A stretch of DNA of 64,000 bases from Pseudomonas kuykendallii. GTDB lineage: Bacteria; Pseudomonadota; Gammaproteobacteria; Pseudomonadales; Pseudomonadaceae. The notes under the pieces were generated by a model. It had not been told where the DNA came from and ran no database searches. It saw only the letters and a program-made list of their open reading frames with translations. The stretch is from contig NZ_FNNU01000004.1 in the NCBI RefSeq assembly GCF_900106975.1, forward strand, positions 372,001 to 436,000, in the 5' to 3' direction. The position numbers were made by a program, and so were the translations under genes. This document shows, piece after piece, positions 27,056 through 35,714 of the stretch (its first letter is position 1; each line of letters opens with the position of its first letter).

Positions 27056-27071
27056 AAAGAGAGGTGACGAA

Positions 27072-28754
27072 ATGAACAACCCGCCCCTTCGCCCGGTCAC
27101 GGTGCGCTTCAAGGGTCCTTCGCTGCTGAGCACGCCGCTGCTGAACAAGGGCACCGCCTTCTCTGCCGAAGAACGCCGCGAACTGGGCCTGCTCGGCCTG
27201 CTGCCGAACCAGATCGAAACCATCGACCAGCAGGCCGCCCGCGCCTACCGGCAGTTCGAGGCCTGCAATACCGATCTCGAACGCCACGTGCTGCTGCGTT
27301 CGATCCAGGATTTCAACGAAACCCTGTTCTACCGTCTGGTCGACGAGCACCTCGAGGAGATGCTGCCAGTCATCTACACGCCGACCGTGGGCAAGGCCTG
27401 CCAGGAATTCTCGCGCATCTACCGCAGCCACCGCGGCCTGTTCATCTCCTACGATGACCGCGAGCAGATGGATGAAATCATCGGCAACGTCACCAAGGAC
27501 AACGTCAAGGTGATCGTGGTCAGCGACTGCGAACGCATCCTCGGCCTCGGCGACCAGGGCGTCGGCGGCATGGGCATCCCGATCGGCAAGCTGTCGCTGT
27601 ACACCGCCTGCGGTGGCGTCAGCCCGGCCTACACGCTGCCGATCGTGCTGGATGTCGGCACCAACAACCCCGAGCGCCTGGAAGACCCGCTGTACTTCGG
27701 CATCCGCCGCCAGCGCGTGCGCGGCGAGGAGTACTACGCCTTCGTCGAGCAGTTCGTCGCCGCGGTGAAACGTCGTTGGCCGAACGTGCTGCTGCAGTTC
27801 GAGGACTTCGCCCTCGCTACCGCGATGCCGCTGCTGGAGCGCTACCGCGACGAGCTGTGCTGCTTCAACGACGACATCCAGGGCACCGCGGCGGTCACCG
27901 TCGGCACCCTGCTGGCTGCCTGCAAGCTCAAGGGCGAGAAGCTCAGCGAGCAGACCGTGGCCTTCGTCGGCGCCGGTTCCGCCGGTTGCGGCATCGCCGA
28001 GCAGATCATCGCTGCAATGAAGGCCGAGGGGCTCAGCGACGCGCAGGCACGCCAGCGCGTCTACCTGCTCAACAGCAAGGGCCTGCTCACCGACGACCAG
28101 GAAGGCCTGTACGACTTCCAGAAGCGCCTGATGCACAGCCGCGACGAGGTGGCCGTCTGGAAGACCAGCGCGACGCTGCCCTCGCTGCCCTCGCTGCTCG
28201 ACGTGGTCGCCAACGCCAAACCCAGCGTGCTGATCGGGGTGTCCGGCAAGGGTGGGTTGTTCACCCAGGAAATCATCGAGACCCTGCACAGCCACTGCCC
28301 GCGGCCGATCATCATGCCGCTGTCCAACCCGACCTCGCAGATCGAGGCGCGCCCGGAAGACGTGCTGACCTGGACCAAGGGCCAGGCGCTGATCGCCACC
28401 GGCAGCCCGTTCAAGCCGGTCACCGTGGACGGCAAGACCTACCCGATCGCCCAGTGCAACAACTCCTACATCTTCCCCGGCATCGGCCTGGGCGTGCTGG
28501 CGGTGCAGGCTGAGCGCGTCACCGAAAGCATGCTGATGGCCTCGGCGCTGGCACTGGCCGAATGCTCCGCCAGTGACGAGATGCTGCCGCCGCTGAGCAA
28601 GGTGCAGGAAGTCAGCAAGCGCATCGCCTTCGCCGTGGGCAAGGCCGCCCAGGAAGCCGGCGTGGCGCCGGGGCGCAGCGACGACGAGCTGCACGCGGCG
28701 ATCGAGGCGAACTTCTGGTATCCGCGTTACCGGCAATACCGCGCGCAGGACTGA
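27072..28754 (+). CDS. maeA: NAD-dependent malic enzyme
   Basis: Oxidatively decarboxylates malate to pyruvate, making NADH. The 560-residue length and sequence fit the large-subunit type (SfcA/MaeA) rather than the phosphotransacetylase-fused MaeB. Visible signatures are the active-site Tyr region [17 protein letters not shown], the metal and substrate site [27 protein letters not shown], and the nucleotide fold [16 protein letters not shown]. The ATG at 27072 follows GAGAGGTGACGAA. A GntR-type motif lies just upstream and a strong terminator just downstream, so it is transcribed alone. Confidence 0.95.
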   Translation: MNNPPLRPVTVRFKGPSLLSTPLLNKGTAFSAEERRELGLLGLLPNQIETIDQQAARAYRQFEACNTDLERHVLLRSIQDFNETLFYRLVDEHLEEMLPVIYTPTVGKACQEFSRIYRSHRGLFISYDDREQMDEIIGNVTKDNVKVIVVSDCERILGLGDQGVGGMGIPIGKLSLYTACGGVSPAYTLPIVLDVGTNNPERLEDPLYFGIRRQRVRGEEYYAFVEQFVAAVKRRWPNVLLQFEDFALATAMPLLERYRDELCCFNDDIQGTAAVTVGTLLAACKLKGEKLSEQTVAFVGAGSAGCGIAEQIIAAMKAEGLSDAQARQRVYLLNSKGLLTDDQEGLYDFQKRLMHSRDEVAVWKTSATLPSLPSLLDVVANAKPSVLIGVSGKGGLFTQEIIETLHSHCPRPIIMPLSNPTSQIEARPEDVLTWTKGQALIATGSPFKPVTVDGKTYPIAQCNNSYIFPGIGLGVLAVQAERVTESMLMASALALAECSASDEMLPPLSKVQEVSKRIAFAVGKAAQEAGVAPGRSDDELHAAIEANFWYPRYRQYRAQD

Positions 28755-28780
28755 TCGTCCCGACGCCTTGGCGAAACCAG

Positions 28781-28806
28781 AACCCCCGGCTTGTCCGGGG
28801 GTTTTT
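28781..28806 (+). terminator. Rho-independent terminator of malic enzyme
   Basis: A perfect stem AACCCCCGG/CCGGGGGTT with a five-base loop, followed by TTTTTCG, 26 bases after the stop. Confidence 0.9.
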
Positions 28807-28857
28807 CGTTATGGGGACGCAGTGTCGGGGGGACTGAACGGCGGGAGGCTGGACGGC

Positions 28858-28998
28858 GGTGGGCTGAAGCCCACCCTACGCGCTGCGATTCGGCGAACCC
28901 CAAACGCGGGGTGATGGGCGCAAACGAAAAGCCCCCGGCATCGCTGCCAGGGGCTCTGGAATTTCGCGCAACGCCCGTAGGGTGGACTTCAGCCCACC
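28858..28998. repeat. Inverted pair of REP-like palindromes
   Basis: GGTGGGCTGAAGCCCACCCTAC at 28858-28879 and its near-perfect reverse complement GTAGGGTGGACTTCAGCCCACC at 28977-28998 (one mismatch) face each other. Each copy is itself a small hairpin. They flank the terminator of the hydratase operon. Same GTAGGG/CCCTAC termini as the 1.0 and 38.5 kb elements but a different core. Confidence 0.8.
28930..28955 (-). terminator. Terminator of the aminotransferase-MFS-hydratase operon
   Basis: Read on the minus strand: AGCCCC-T-GGC, six-base loop, GCC-G-GGGGCT, then TTTTCG. It lies about 80 bases after the hydratase stop, between two REP-like copies. Confidence 0.75.
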
Positions 28999-29036
28999 AC
29001 GATACCGCACCTACCGAACGCGGCCGCCGCCGGAAC

Positions 29037-29801
29037 TCAGACCAACGTCAACTCCACCGCCGGCAAGCCGGTGATGCTGCCTTTCACGGCACCGGCGCCT
29101 TCGGCGAAGTACATGCCGATGTAGGAACCGGTGGTGACCACGGTTTCCGGGGTCAGCACGATGCCCTGGGCGGTGCAGTGATTGACCAGCCACGGCAGCA
29201 GGCGGCGTGGATCGCCGGCGGTGTTGACCGCGGTCCAGTCCGGCAGGCGGCGCTCGCCGGCGAACTCGAAGTTCAGCGAAGGGGCGGCGAAGGGAAAGTC
29301 CTCCCGGTAGGGAATGAACTCGCCGACCACCAGCGCGCCGTGGCTCATCAGGTCCGCCAGTTGCCAGAGCGGCTCGACCTTCGGCCAGTCGGCGTAGCGG
29401 CTGGTGACCAGCTCGATGGTCGGGCCCATGGAGCCGATGGCCTGCATCACCTCCTCGTCCGAATAGCTGCGCCCCGGCTCGAAGCGGCGGTTGAAGCGGA
29501 ACGCCACCTCGAGTTCCAGCGCCAGCGGCTGGAAGTCGTCGCGGCGCAGTTGCACGCCGGTCGGATGCACGCCGTCGGCAGGCAACGGGGCCGCCTGGAT
29601 CGGGCCGTCGGAGGATTTCGAGCCGACCTTCCAGCCCGCCACTCCTACATTGCGCAAGCCGAGAATCTGCTTGTGCACGGCGTAGGCGGCAGCCGGGTTG
29701 GCGGGCGCCAGCGCCGGGTCCAGCCCGGTCAGCGGCTGGCGGTCCTGGCGCGCCCGATGAAGCAGGCTGGCGAGCGTTGATGCGGGAGCAGTGGTAGTCA
29801 C
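29037..29801 (-). CDS. 2-keto-4-pentenoate hydratase/FAH-superfamily hydratase
   Basis: A 254-residue protein of the MhpD/4-oxalocrotonate decarboxylase group of the FAH superfamily, enzymes that add water to or decarboxylate 2-keto-enoic acids with a divalent metal. Signatures are NPAAAYAVHKQILG, GWKVGSKSS, the acidic metal site LELEVAFRFN, and the late SYIGMYFAEGAGAV. Last gene of the operon behind the MFS transporter (77-base gap). Its true substrate is unknown; meta-cleavage genes are absent. Confidence 0.8.
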   Translation of the reverse strand: MTTTAPASTLASLLHRARQDRQPLTGLDPALAPANPAAAYAVHKQILGLRNVGVAGWKVGSKSSDGPIQAAPLPADGVHPTGVQLRRDDFQPLALELEVAFRFNRRFEPGRSYSDEEVMQAIGSMGPTIELVTSRYADWPKVEPLWQLADLMSHGALVVGEFIPYREDFPFAAPSLNFEFAGERRLPDWTAVNTAGDPRRLLPWLVNHCTAQGIVLTPETVVTTGSYIGMYFAEGAGAVKGSITGLPAVELTLV

Positions 29802-29878
29802 GGCGGATTCCTCGTTTCGTTCGGTCGGTCGCCACCCGAGGGTGGCGGCCGAGGATCAGGGCGTGAGCGGCCGTGTCG

Positions 29879-31165
29879 CTAGTGCTGCACCACGGCGCCC
29901 ACGGGAGCTTGCGGCTGGTAGGACTGGATGTCGAACTTGCGCTCGGGGTGCATGCGGAACGACAGCAGCACGCCACAGCCCATCAGCACCATGCTTACCA
30001 CAAACGGCAGTTCCCAGCTGCCGTAGTGGTCGATGAGGAACCCGGAGACCACCGGCGAGAGGATCGCCGCGGCAGCCGAGCCGGTGTTCATCATGCCGCT
30101 GGCGGTGCCCGAGCATTCCGGCGCGATGTCCATCGGAATCGCCCACACCGGGCCGATCATCAGCTCGGCGAAGAAGAAGCCGGCGGACAGGCAGGCCATG
30201 GCCAGGTACATGTTCTTGGTGAAGGCCACCGGAATCAGCGCGATCAGTGCCAGCGTCATGCAGATGGCGATCATCCAGCTGCGCGAGCGTTTCAGGCAGT
30301 TGGTCTTCACCAGCACGCGGTCGGTGATGATGCCGCCGAGGGTGTCGCCGATGACGCCGGCGAAGAACACCGCCGAGGCGAAGATCGCCGACTTCTTCAG
30401 GTCCAGGCTGTAGTTGTGCAGGAAGTACTGGGGAATCCAGGAGAGGAACAGCCAGAGCGTCCAGCCGTAGCAGAAGTAGACGATGGTCACCGGCCACATG
30501 CGCTTGAACAGCGGCCCCCAGGGAACGACGATCTTGACCTTCTTGGGTTCGGGCAGGGAGTCGATTTCCTGCTGGGTGATGCGCGGGTGGTCCTTCGGGT
30601 TCTCGGTGAAGAGGAAGGCCCAGGCCGCGACCCAGATCAGGCTGATGATCCCGCAGGCGAAGAACGAGGCGCGCCAGCCGTAGATCGACATGATGCCGAC
30701 GATGGCCGCCGGCGCCACGGCGTTGCCGATGCGTGCCGCCGAGTGGGTGATGCCCTGGGCGAAGCCGCGCTTCTCCTTCGGCACCCAGCGCGACATCGCC
30801 GCGGTGGCCGCGGGAAAGGTCGCGCCTTCGCCCAGGCCCAGCAGCAGGCGGGCGACGAGCAGGGAAACCAGGCCGCCGGCGAAACCGGTGAGCAAGGTGG
30901 CCGCGGCCCACATGAGGCCGCAGAAGATCAGCGTGCGGCGCGATCCGAAGCGGTCGCTGACCCAGCCGCCGATGATCTGGAAGATCAGGTAGGGATAGGC
31001 GAAGGCGGAGAAGACCAGGCCGATTTCGGTGTTCGACAGGTGGAATTCGGGGCCGAAGCCGGAGGCCGCGGTACTGACGTTGACCCGGTCGAGGTAGGTA
31101 ATGAAGTACATGACGCAGAGCATGCCCAGCACCAGGCTGGTGGCACGGAAACGAAGCAGTTTCAT
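29879..31165 (-). CDS. MFS transporter, anion:cation symporter (ACS) family
   Basis: A 428-residue permease with 12 helices. It has ACS signatures: helix 1 YFITYLDRVNVSTAASGFG and the loop motif GGWVSDRFGSRRTL. Relatives import hexuronates, galactonate, phthalate or hydroxyphenylacetate. Placed between an aminotransferase and a keto-acid hydratase it probably imports the compound they degrade. Its start is 148 bases after the aminotransferase stop, so it could also have its own promoter. Confidence 0.87.
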   Translation of the reverse strand: MKLLRFRATSLVLGMLCVMYFITYLDRVNVSTAASGFGPEFHLSNTEIGLVFSAFAYPYLIFQIIGGWVSDRFGSRRTLIFCGLMWAAATLLTGFAGGLVSLLVARLLLGLGEGATFPAATAAMSRWVPKEKRGFAQGITHSAARIGNAVAPAAIVGIMSIYGWRASFFACGIISLIWVAAWAFLFTENPKDHPRITQQEIDSLPEPKKVKIVVPWGPLFKRMWPVTIVYFCYGWTLWLFLSWIPQYFLHNYSLDLKKSAIFASAVFFAGVIGDTLGGIITDRVLVKTNCLKRSRSWMIAICMTLALIALIPVAFTKNMYLAMACLSAGFFFAELMIGPVWAIPMDIAPECSGTASGMMNTGSAAAAILSPVVSGFLIDHYGSWELPFVVSMVLMGCGVLLSFRMHPERKFDIQSYQPQAPVGAVVQH

Positions 31166-31313
31166 GTAGCTATCTCCACATTCTTATTGTTCGTGCCTGG
31201 GCGGCACATGAGTCGGGATAGTTCGGTCTTGAAGCTTGGAGCAGTGGGTTCCGTGCACGACGGCAAGGTGCGAAGGCGTGCCCCGGCGGCGGATCGCCGG
31301 GGCACACGACGGT

Positions 31314-32522
31314 TCAGCGATTGAACGGCACGCGTTGCGAAACCAGATAGTCCATGGCGGCGCTGACACCGCTTCCGGCGAGTTTCATGCCGGCGATCTG
31401 CATGCCCATCTCGCACCCGGTGAGGGTCGCCATCAGGGTCAGGTCGTTGCAGTCGCCGAGGTGGCCGATGCGGTACATGCGCCCTTTCATCTTGCCCAGG
31501 CCGGTGCCCAGCGACATGTCGAAGCGCTCGTAGATGGTCTTGCGCAACTGGTCGGCATCGATGCCTTCGGGCGTCATCACGCCGGTCAGCACCGGGCTGT
31601 AGACCGCGGGGTCGGCGCATTGGATTTCCAGGCCCCAGGCGCGTACGGCGATGCGACAGGCTTCGGCCAGGCGGTTGTGGCGGATGAAGACGTTGTCCAG
31701 GCCTTCGCCGAGGATCATGTCCAGCGCCTCGGACAGGCCATAGAGCAGGTTGGTGCTCGGCGTGTACGGCCAGTAGCCGGTCTTGTTCATCTCGACGATC
31801 TCGTCCCAGCCCCAGAATGCGCGCGGCAGCCTGGCGGTCTTGCTGGCTTCGAGGGCTTTCGGCGAGAGGGCGTTGAAGCTGATGCCCGGTGGCAGCATCA
31901 GGCCCTTCTGCGAGCCGGAGACGGTGACGTCGACGCCCCACTCGTCATGCCGGTAGTCGGCCGAGGCCAGGCCGGAAATGGTGTCGACCAGCAGCAACGC
32001 CGGGTGGCCCGCCGCGTCCATCGCCTTGCGCACGGACGCGATGTCCGAGGTGACGCCGGTGGAGGTCTCGTTGTGCACCACGCAGACGGCCTTGATGGTG
32101 TGGCCGCTGTCCTGGCGCAGGCGCGCTTCGATCTGGTCGGCCTGCACGCCGCGGCGCCAGCCCTCGATGCCCGGCAGGCCGATGAACTCGGGATTCAGCC
32201 CGAGGTTCTCGGCCATCTTCTTCCACAGCGTGGCGAAGTGCCCGGTCTCGTACATCAGCACCGTGTCGCCGGGGCTCAGGGTATTGACCAGCGCGGCTTC
32301 CCAGGCACCAGTGCCGGAAGCGGGATAGATGACGACGGGATGCTGGGTCTTGAAGATCTGCTTGATGCCATCGATGACCTTCAGACCCAGTTCGGCGAAC
32401 TCGGGGCCGCGGTGGTCGATGGTGGGGTAGCTCATGGCCCGAAGGATGCAATCGGGGACCGGGCTCGGGCCGGGGATCTGCAGAAAATGACGACCAGCGG
32501 GATGGTAATCGAGTCGGAGCAT
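31314..32522 (-). CDS. Class V aminotransferase (serine/alanine-glyoxylate aminotransferase-like)
   Basis: A 402-residue PLP enzyme of the class V fold. Pyridoxal lysine is in VSGSQKGLMLPPG, a stretch nearly identical to serine-glyoxylate aminotransferases. The phosphate site YPASGTGAWEAAL and cofactor Asp in LLLVDTISGLAS are also present. It should transaminate between glyoxylate and a small amino acid. The start at 32522 (AGAAGG upstream) fits the conserved opening; a longer frame starting at 32558 crosses the GntR-like operator. Divergent gntR and the 17-bp motif at 32549 indicate substrate-controlled expression. Confidence 0.85.
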   Translation of the reverse strand: MLRLDYHPAGRHFLQIPGPSPVPDCILRAMSYPTIDHRGPEFAELGLKVIDGIKQIFKTQHPVVIYPASGTGAWEAALVNTLSPGDTVLMYETGHFATLWKKMAENLGLNPEFIGLPGIEGWRRGVQADQIEARLRQDSGHTIKAVCVVHNETSTGVTSDIASVRKAMDAAGHPALLLVDTISGLASADYRHDEWGVDVTVSGSQKGLMLPPGISFNALSPKALEASKTARLPRAFWGWDEIVEMNKTGYWPYTPSTNLLYGLSEALDMILGEGLDNVFIRHNRLAEACRIAVRAWGLEIQCADPAVYSPVLTGVMTPEGIDADQLRKTIYERFDMSLGTGLGKMKGRMYRIGHLGDCNDLTLMATLTGCEMGMQIAGMKLAGSGVSAAMDYLVSQRVPFNR

Positions 32523-32548
32523 GTAAGTGCCTTCTGTCTTTTTGTTTT

Positions 32549-32565
32549 TTGAATGCAAAATACAA
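32549..32565. promoter_or_regulatory. Probable GntR operator, aminotransferase/gntR divergent region
   Basis: TTGAATGCAAAATACAA, identical over 17 bases to the site in front of malic enzyme. It is 26 bases upstream of the aminotransferase start and about 90 upstream of gntR, where binding could control both. Confidence 0.6.
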
Positions 32566-32656
32566 TATCAATGTCTGTCGATACGTCAATAGGGGTTTGA
32601 TAATCTGCAGGCCTTGAATTCAGGGAACGCGCCTGCCGGCGTTATGGGGATTTTGT

Positions 32657-33367
32657 ATGCCAGATGCGGGAATGAACGTCGAACGACCCGTTGCAGCGAT
32701 TCCGCTCAAGGTGGAGCGCCAGCAACTGCACGACACCGTGGTCGGGCACCTGCGGCGGTTGATCATCGAAGGCGTGCTGGAGCCGGGCAAGAAGCTCAAC
32801 GAGCGCGAGCTTTGCGAAACGCTGGGGATTTCCCGCACGCCCCTGCGCGAGGCGCTGAAGGTGCTCGCCGCCGAAGGGCTGGTGGAAATATCGCCGAACC
32901 GCGGGGCAAGCATCGCCAGCATGTCGGAAACCGAAATCCGCGAGGCGTTCGAGTTCATGAGCGGCCTGGAGGCCTTCGCCGGGGAGCTGGCCTGCGAGCG
33001 CATCTCCGCCGAGGAACTGGCCGAGATCAAGTCGCTGCACGCCAGCATGCTCACCTGCAAGGCACAGAACGACCTGCCCGGTTACTACCAGCGCAACCAG
33101 GCGATCCACGACCTGATCAACCAGGCCGCGCGCAACGCCACGCTACGGCAGACCTACGTGTCGCTGAACTGGCGCATCCAGGCGCTGCGCTTCCACTCCA
33201 ACCATCACGTCTACAAGTGGGATCGTGCGGTACACGACCACGAGGAAATGATCGAGGCGCTGGAGGCGCGTGACGGCAAGCGCCTGAGCAACATCCTGCG
33301 CCATCACCTGCTGGAGAAGCGCGACGCCGTGCTGTCGATGCTGCAGGCGAACACGCTCAAGCTCTAG
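32657..33367 (+). CDS. GntR family transcriptional regulator (FCD/FadR subfamily)
   Basis: A 236-residue regulator. The winged helix lies at about residues 22-88 (LIIEGVLEPGKKLNERELCE, LGISRTPLREALKVLAAEGL). An all-helical FCD effector domain follows, with histidines likely to hold a metal (NQAIHDLINQA and the HSNHH / VHDHEEM cluster). Divergent from the aminotransferase operon, with the 17-bp motif between. The same motif before malic enzyme suggests the latter is in its regulon. The stop codon is shared with the convergent gene through a CTAG. Confidence 0.9.
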   Translation: MPDAGMNVERPVAAIPLKVERQQLHDTVVGHLRRLIIEGVLEPGKKLNERELCETLGISRTPLREALKVLAAEGLVEISPNRGASIASMSETEIREAFEFMSGLEAFAGELACERISAEELAEIKSLHASMLTCKAQNDLPGYYQRNQAIHDLINQAARNATLRQTYVSLNWRIQALRFHSNHHVYKWDRAVHDHEEMIEALEARDGKRLSNILRHHLLEKRDAVLSMLQANTLKL

Positions 33368-34134
33368 TCACAGAGCGGACTGACAAGCTGATACAGCCCG
33401 AGCAGGATCAGGCTGCCGAAGAAACACGAACGGAACAGCGCCGGCGAGAGCACGCCGCGCAAGCGCTGGCCGAGGTACATGCCGGCAAGCGCCGGAGCGA
33501 GCATCGACAGCGAGGCACCCACCTCGCCGCCCGAATAGCTGCCGTTGAACGCCAGGGCGACGGCCAGCGCCAGCGTGGAAATGCTGAAGGACACGCCCAT
33601 CGCCTGGATCAACCCGTCGCGCCCCAGGCCCAGCGCCTGCAGATAAGGCACCGCCGGCACCACGAAGACGCCGGTGACGGCCGTTACCAGCCCCGTCAGC
33701 AGGCCGACCAGCGGCCCCAGCCAACCTTCTGATCGCGTCGCCACCGCCGGCGGAGAACCGAACAACCCCCACAGCGCATAGGCGACCAGCACGACACCCA
33801 GCGCAGCCCCGGCCCAGGCACCGTGCGGCGCACCCAGCGCCGCGGCGCCGAGCCAGGTGCCCAGGCAGACGCCCACCTGCATCGGCGCGATACGGCGCAG
33901 CAGCGGGCCCAGTGTGCGCCACGGCCAGACCTGCCAGAGGTTGGTCAGCAGCGACGGCACGATCAGCAGCGCGGCGGCCTGAGCCGGCGTCATCAGCACT
34001 GCCAGCAGCGCCATGCAGACCGTCGGCAGCCCAAGCCCGACCACGCCCTTCACCACTCCGGCGAGCAGGAACACCGCGGCGATCGCCACGAACGACAGTG
34101 AGCCGAAGACGGACAGCGAATCGGAAAAAGGCAT
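33364..34134 (-). CDS. TauE/SafE family sulfite/anion exporter-like membrane protein
   Basis: A 256-residue membrane protein with about eight hydrophobic helices. The two repeated halves begin FLLAGVVKGVVGLGLPTV and GLLTGLVTAVTGVFVVPAV, the TauE/SafE (DUF81) pattern. Members export sulfite, sulfoacetate or other organic anions. The divergent LysR gene is a likely regulator. Substrate unknown. Confidence 0.88.
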   Translation of the reverse strand: MPFSDSLSVFGSLSFVAIAAVFLLAGVVKGVVGLGLPTVCMALLAVLMTPAQAAALLIVPSLLTNLWQVWPWRTLGPLLRRIAPMQVGVCLGTWLGAAALGAPHGAWAGAALGVVLVAYALWGLFGSPPAVATRSEGWLGPLVGLLTGLVTAVTGVFVVPAVPYLQALGLGRDGLIQAMGVSFSISTLALAVALAFNGSYSGGEVGASLSMLAPALAGMYLGQRLRGVLSPALFRSCFFGSLILLGLYQLVSPLCD

Positions 34135-34247
34135 GCGGCACTCCTTGGGCGAGGCGCCAGTGTCGCCGCCCTGCCCGGCGGGAAAAATCGGGAAGCCCCG
34201 TAGCCGGCCTCAGGCACAGCCTGAACCACGCATGCTAGGCTCGGCCA

Positions 34248-35174
34248 ATGCGCTTCGATCTGACCGACCTGCGGCTTTTCCTGAATGTCCACGAGGCAGG
34301 CACCATCACGGCCGGCGCACAGCGCTCGCACATGACCCTGGCCTCGGCCAGCGAGCGCATCCGCGGCATGGAGGAACTGCTCGGCGTGGCCCTGCTCAAG
34401 CGCGACCGGCGCGGCGTCGAGGTCACCGCCGCCGGGCGCACGCTGGTGCAGCACGCGCGCATCGTGCTGCAGCAGATGGACCGCCTGCGGGGCGACCTCG
34501 GCCAGTACGGCCGCGGCCTGAAGGGCCAGGTCCGGCTGCTCTGCAACACCGCCGCGCTGAGCGAGCACCTGCCGGAAATCCTCGGCCGCTTCCTGCGCAG
34601 CAACCCACAGATATCCCTCAACCTGGAGGAGAAGCTCAGCTACGAGATCGTCGATGCCCTGCGCCAGGGGCTGTGCGACCTGGGCATCGTCTCCGATGCC
34701 ACCGACCTGCAGGGCCTGCAGGTGTTTCCCTTTCGCCACGACCCGCTCGACCTGGTGGTGCCCCGCGAACACCCGCTGGCGGGCAGCCGTGGCATAGGCC
34801 TGGCCGAAGTCAGCCACTACGATTTCGTCGGCCTGGTGGAAGGTAGCGCGCTGCAGGATCACGTCGCCCATCACGCGCGGCGGCTGGGCAAGCGGCTGAA
34901 CTACCGGGTGCAGTTGCGCAGCTTCGAGTCGATCTGCCGGATGGTCGGCGAGGGCATTGGCGTGGCCATCGTGCCGCGCACCGCGGCGATCCGCTGCGCG
35001 CGCTCGATGCCGATCAAACGCATCGCCCTGAGCGACGCCTGGGCCGCGCGCAGCCTGGTGCTCTGCGTGCGCAGCCTGGACGAATTGCCCGCCCATGCGC
35101 GCCTGCTGGTGCAGCACATCCTGCACGGAGGCGATGCCGCCGCGAGCACCGATGACGGCGCGCAGGCGCCCTAG
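34248..35174 (+). CDS. LysR family transcriptional regulator
   Basis: A 308-residue regulator. The helix-turn-helix is at residues 1-60 (LRLFLNVHEAGTITAGAQRS, TLASASERIRGMEELLGV) and a full effector domain follows. Divergent from the TauE gene with a 113-base gap, so it probably controls that exporter. Its stop overlaps that of the convergent RNA methyltransferase by four bases (CTAG read on both strands). Confidence 0.9.
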   Translation: MRFDLTDLRLFLNVHEAGTITAGAQRSHMTLASASERIRGMEELLGVALLKRDRRGVEVTAAGRTLVQHARIVLQQMDRLRGDLGQYGRGLKGQVRLLCNTAALSEHLPEILGRFLRSNPQISLNLEEKLSYEIVDALRQGLCDLGIVSDATDLQGLQVFPFRHDPLDLVVPREHPLAGSRGIGLAEVSHYDFVGLVEGSALQDHVAHHARRLGKRLNYRVQLRSFESICRMVGEGIGVAIVPRTAAIRCARSMPIKRIALSDAWAARSLVLCVRSLDELPAHARLLVQHILHGGDAAASTDDGAQAP

Positions 35175-35635
35175 AACTGCGGCCCCGAGCGGGTGTTGTT
35201 GCCTTTCGCCAGACGGTCGTAAAGCACCACGTTGACCGTCGCCGCGAGGTTCATGCAACCGTTGGTGGGGATGTAGACGACGTCCTCGCACCAGTCGCGG
35301 ATTTCCTTGCTCAGCGAGCCGTCCTCGGCGCCGAAGATGTACAGCGCGCGGTCCGGATGGGTGTACTCGGGCAAGGCGCGGGCGCCTTCGACCAGTTCCA
35401 CGGCCACCGGGATACAGCCCAGCGGGAGGATCTTGCGCAGGTCGTCGATGTTGATCAGCGGAATGCCCTGGTGGACCTTCTTGGTGTCGGTGATGAAGTC
35501 CTTCGCACGGTCGTAGCGGGTGCCGGTGTAGAACACCGAACTGACGCCGTAGCAACCGGCGGCGCGCATGATCGAACCGACGTTGGAGGGCGACTTGGGA
35601 TTGCTCAGGCCGATGCAGGCGTAGCGTTTGCTCAA
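35171..35635 (-). CDS. SPOUT (TrmH-like) RNA methyltransferase
   Basis: A 154-residue protein made of the bare SPOUT knot domain. Motif 1 is NPKSPSNVGSIMRAAGCYG, motif 2 IFGAEDGSLSKEI and motif 3 IPTNGCMNLAATVNVVLYDR, the last forming the SAM-binding knot. Length resembles TrmL, but the motif 3 residues differ, so the RNA target (tRNA or rRNA 2'-O-ribose) is left open. No extra RNA-binding domain. Confidence 0.85.
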   Translation of the reverse strand: MSKRYACIGLSNPKSPSNVGSIMRAAGCYGVSSVFYTGTRYDRAKDFITDTKKVHQGIPLINIDDLRKILPLGCIPVAVELVEGARALPEYTHPDRALYIFGAEDGSLSKEIRDWCEDVVYIPTNGCMNLAATVNVVLYDRLAKGNNTRSGPQF

Positions 35636-35714
35636 GAGAAGGTAACTCGCGGGAAAAACGCGATTATACGGACAGCGACGGCGGGCGTGCCCGTCGCGCG
35701 AAATGCCCTCGTCC

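Noticed and set aside
26937..28736. 599-codon minus-strand frame opposite malic enzyme
   Set aside because: Composition is Gln/His/Arg/Ala-rich with no motif, typical of the complement of a high-GC gene.
29873..31324. 483-codon plus-strand frame opposite the ACS transporter
   Set aside because: Gln/Gly/Arg/Asp-rich without domains, opposite a convincing 12-helix transporter.
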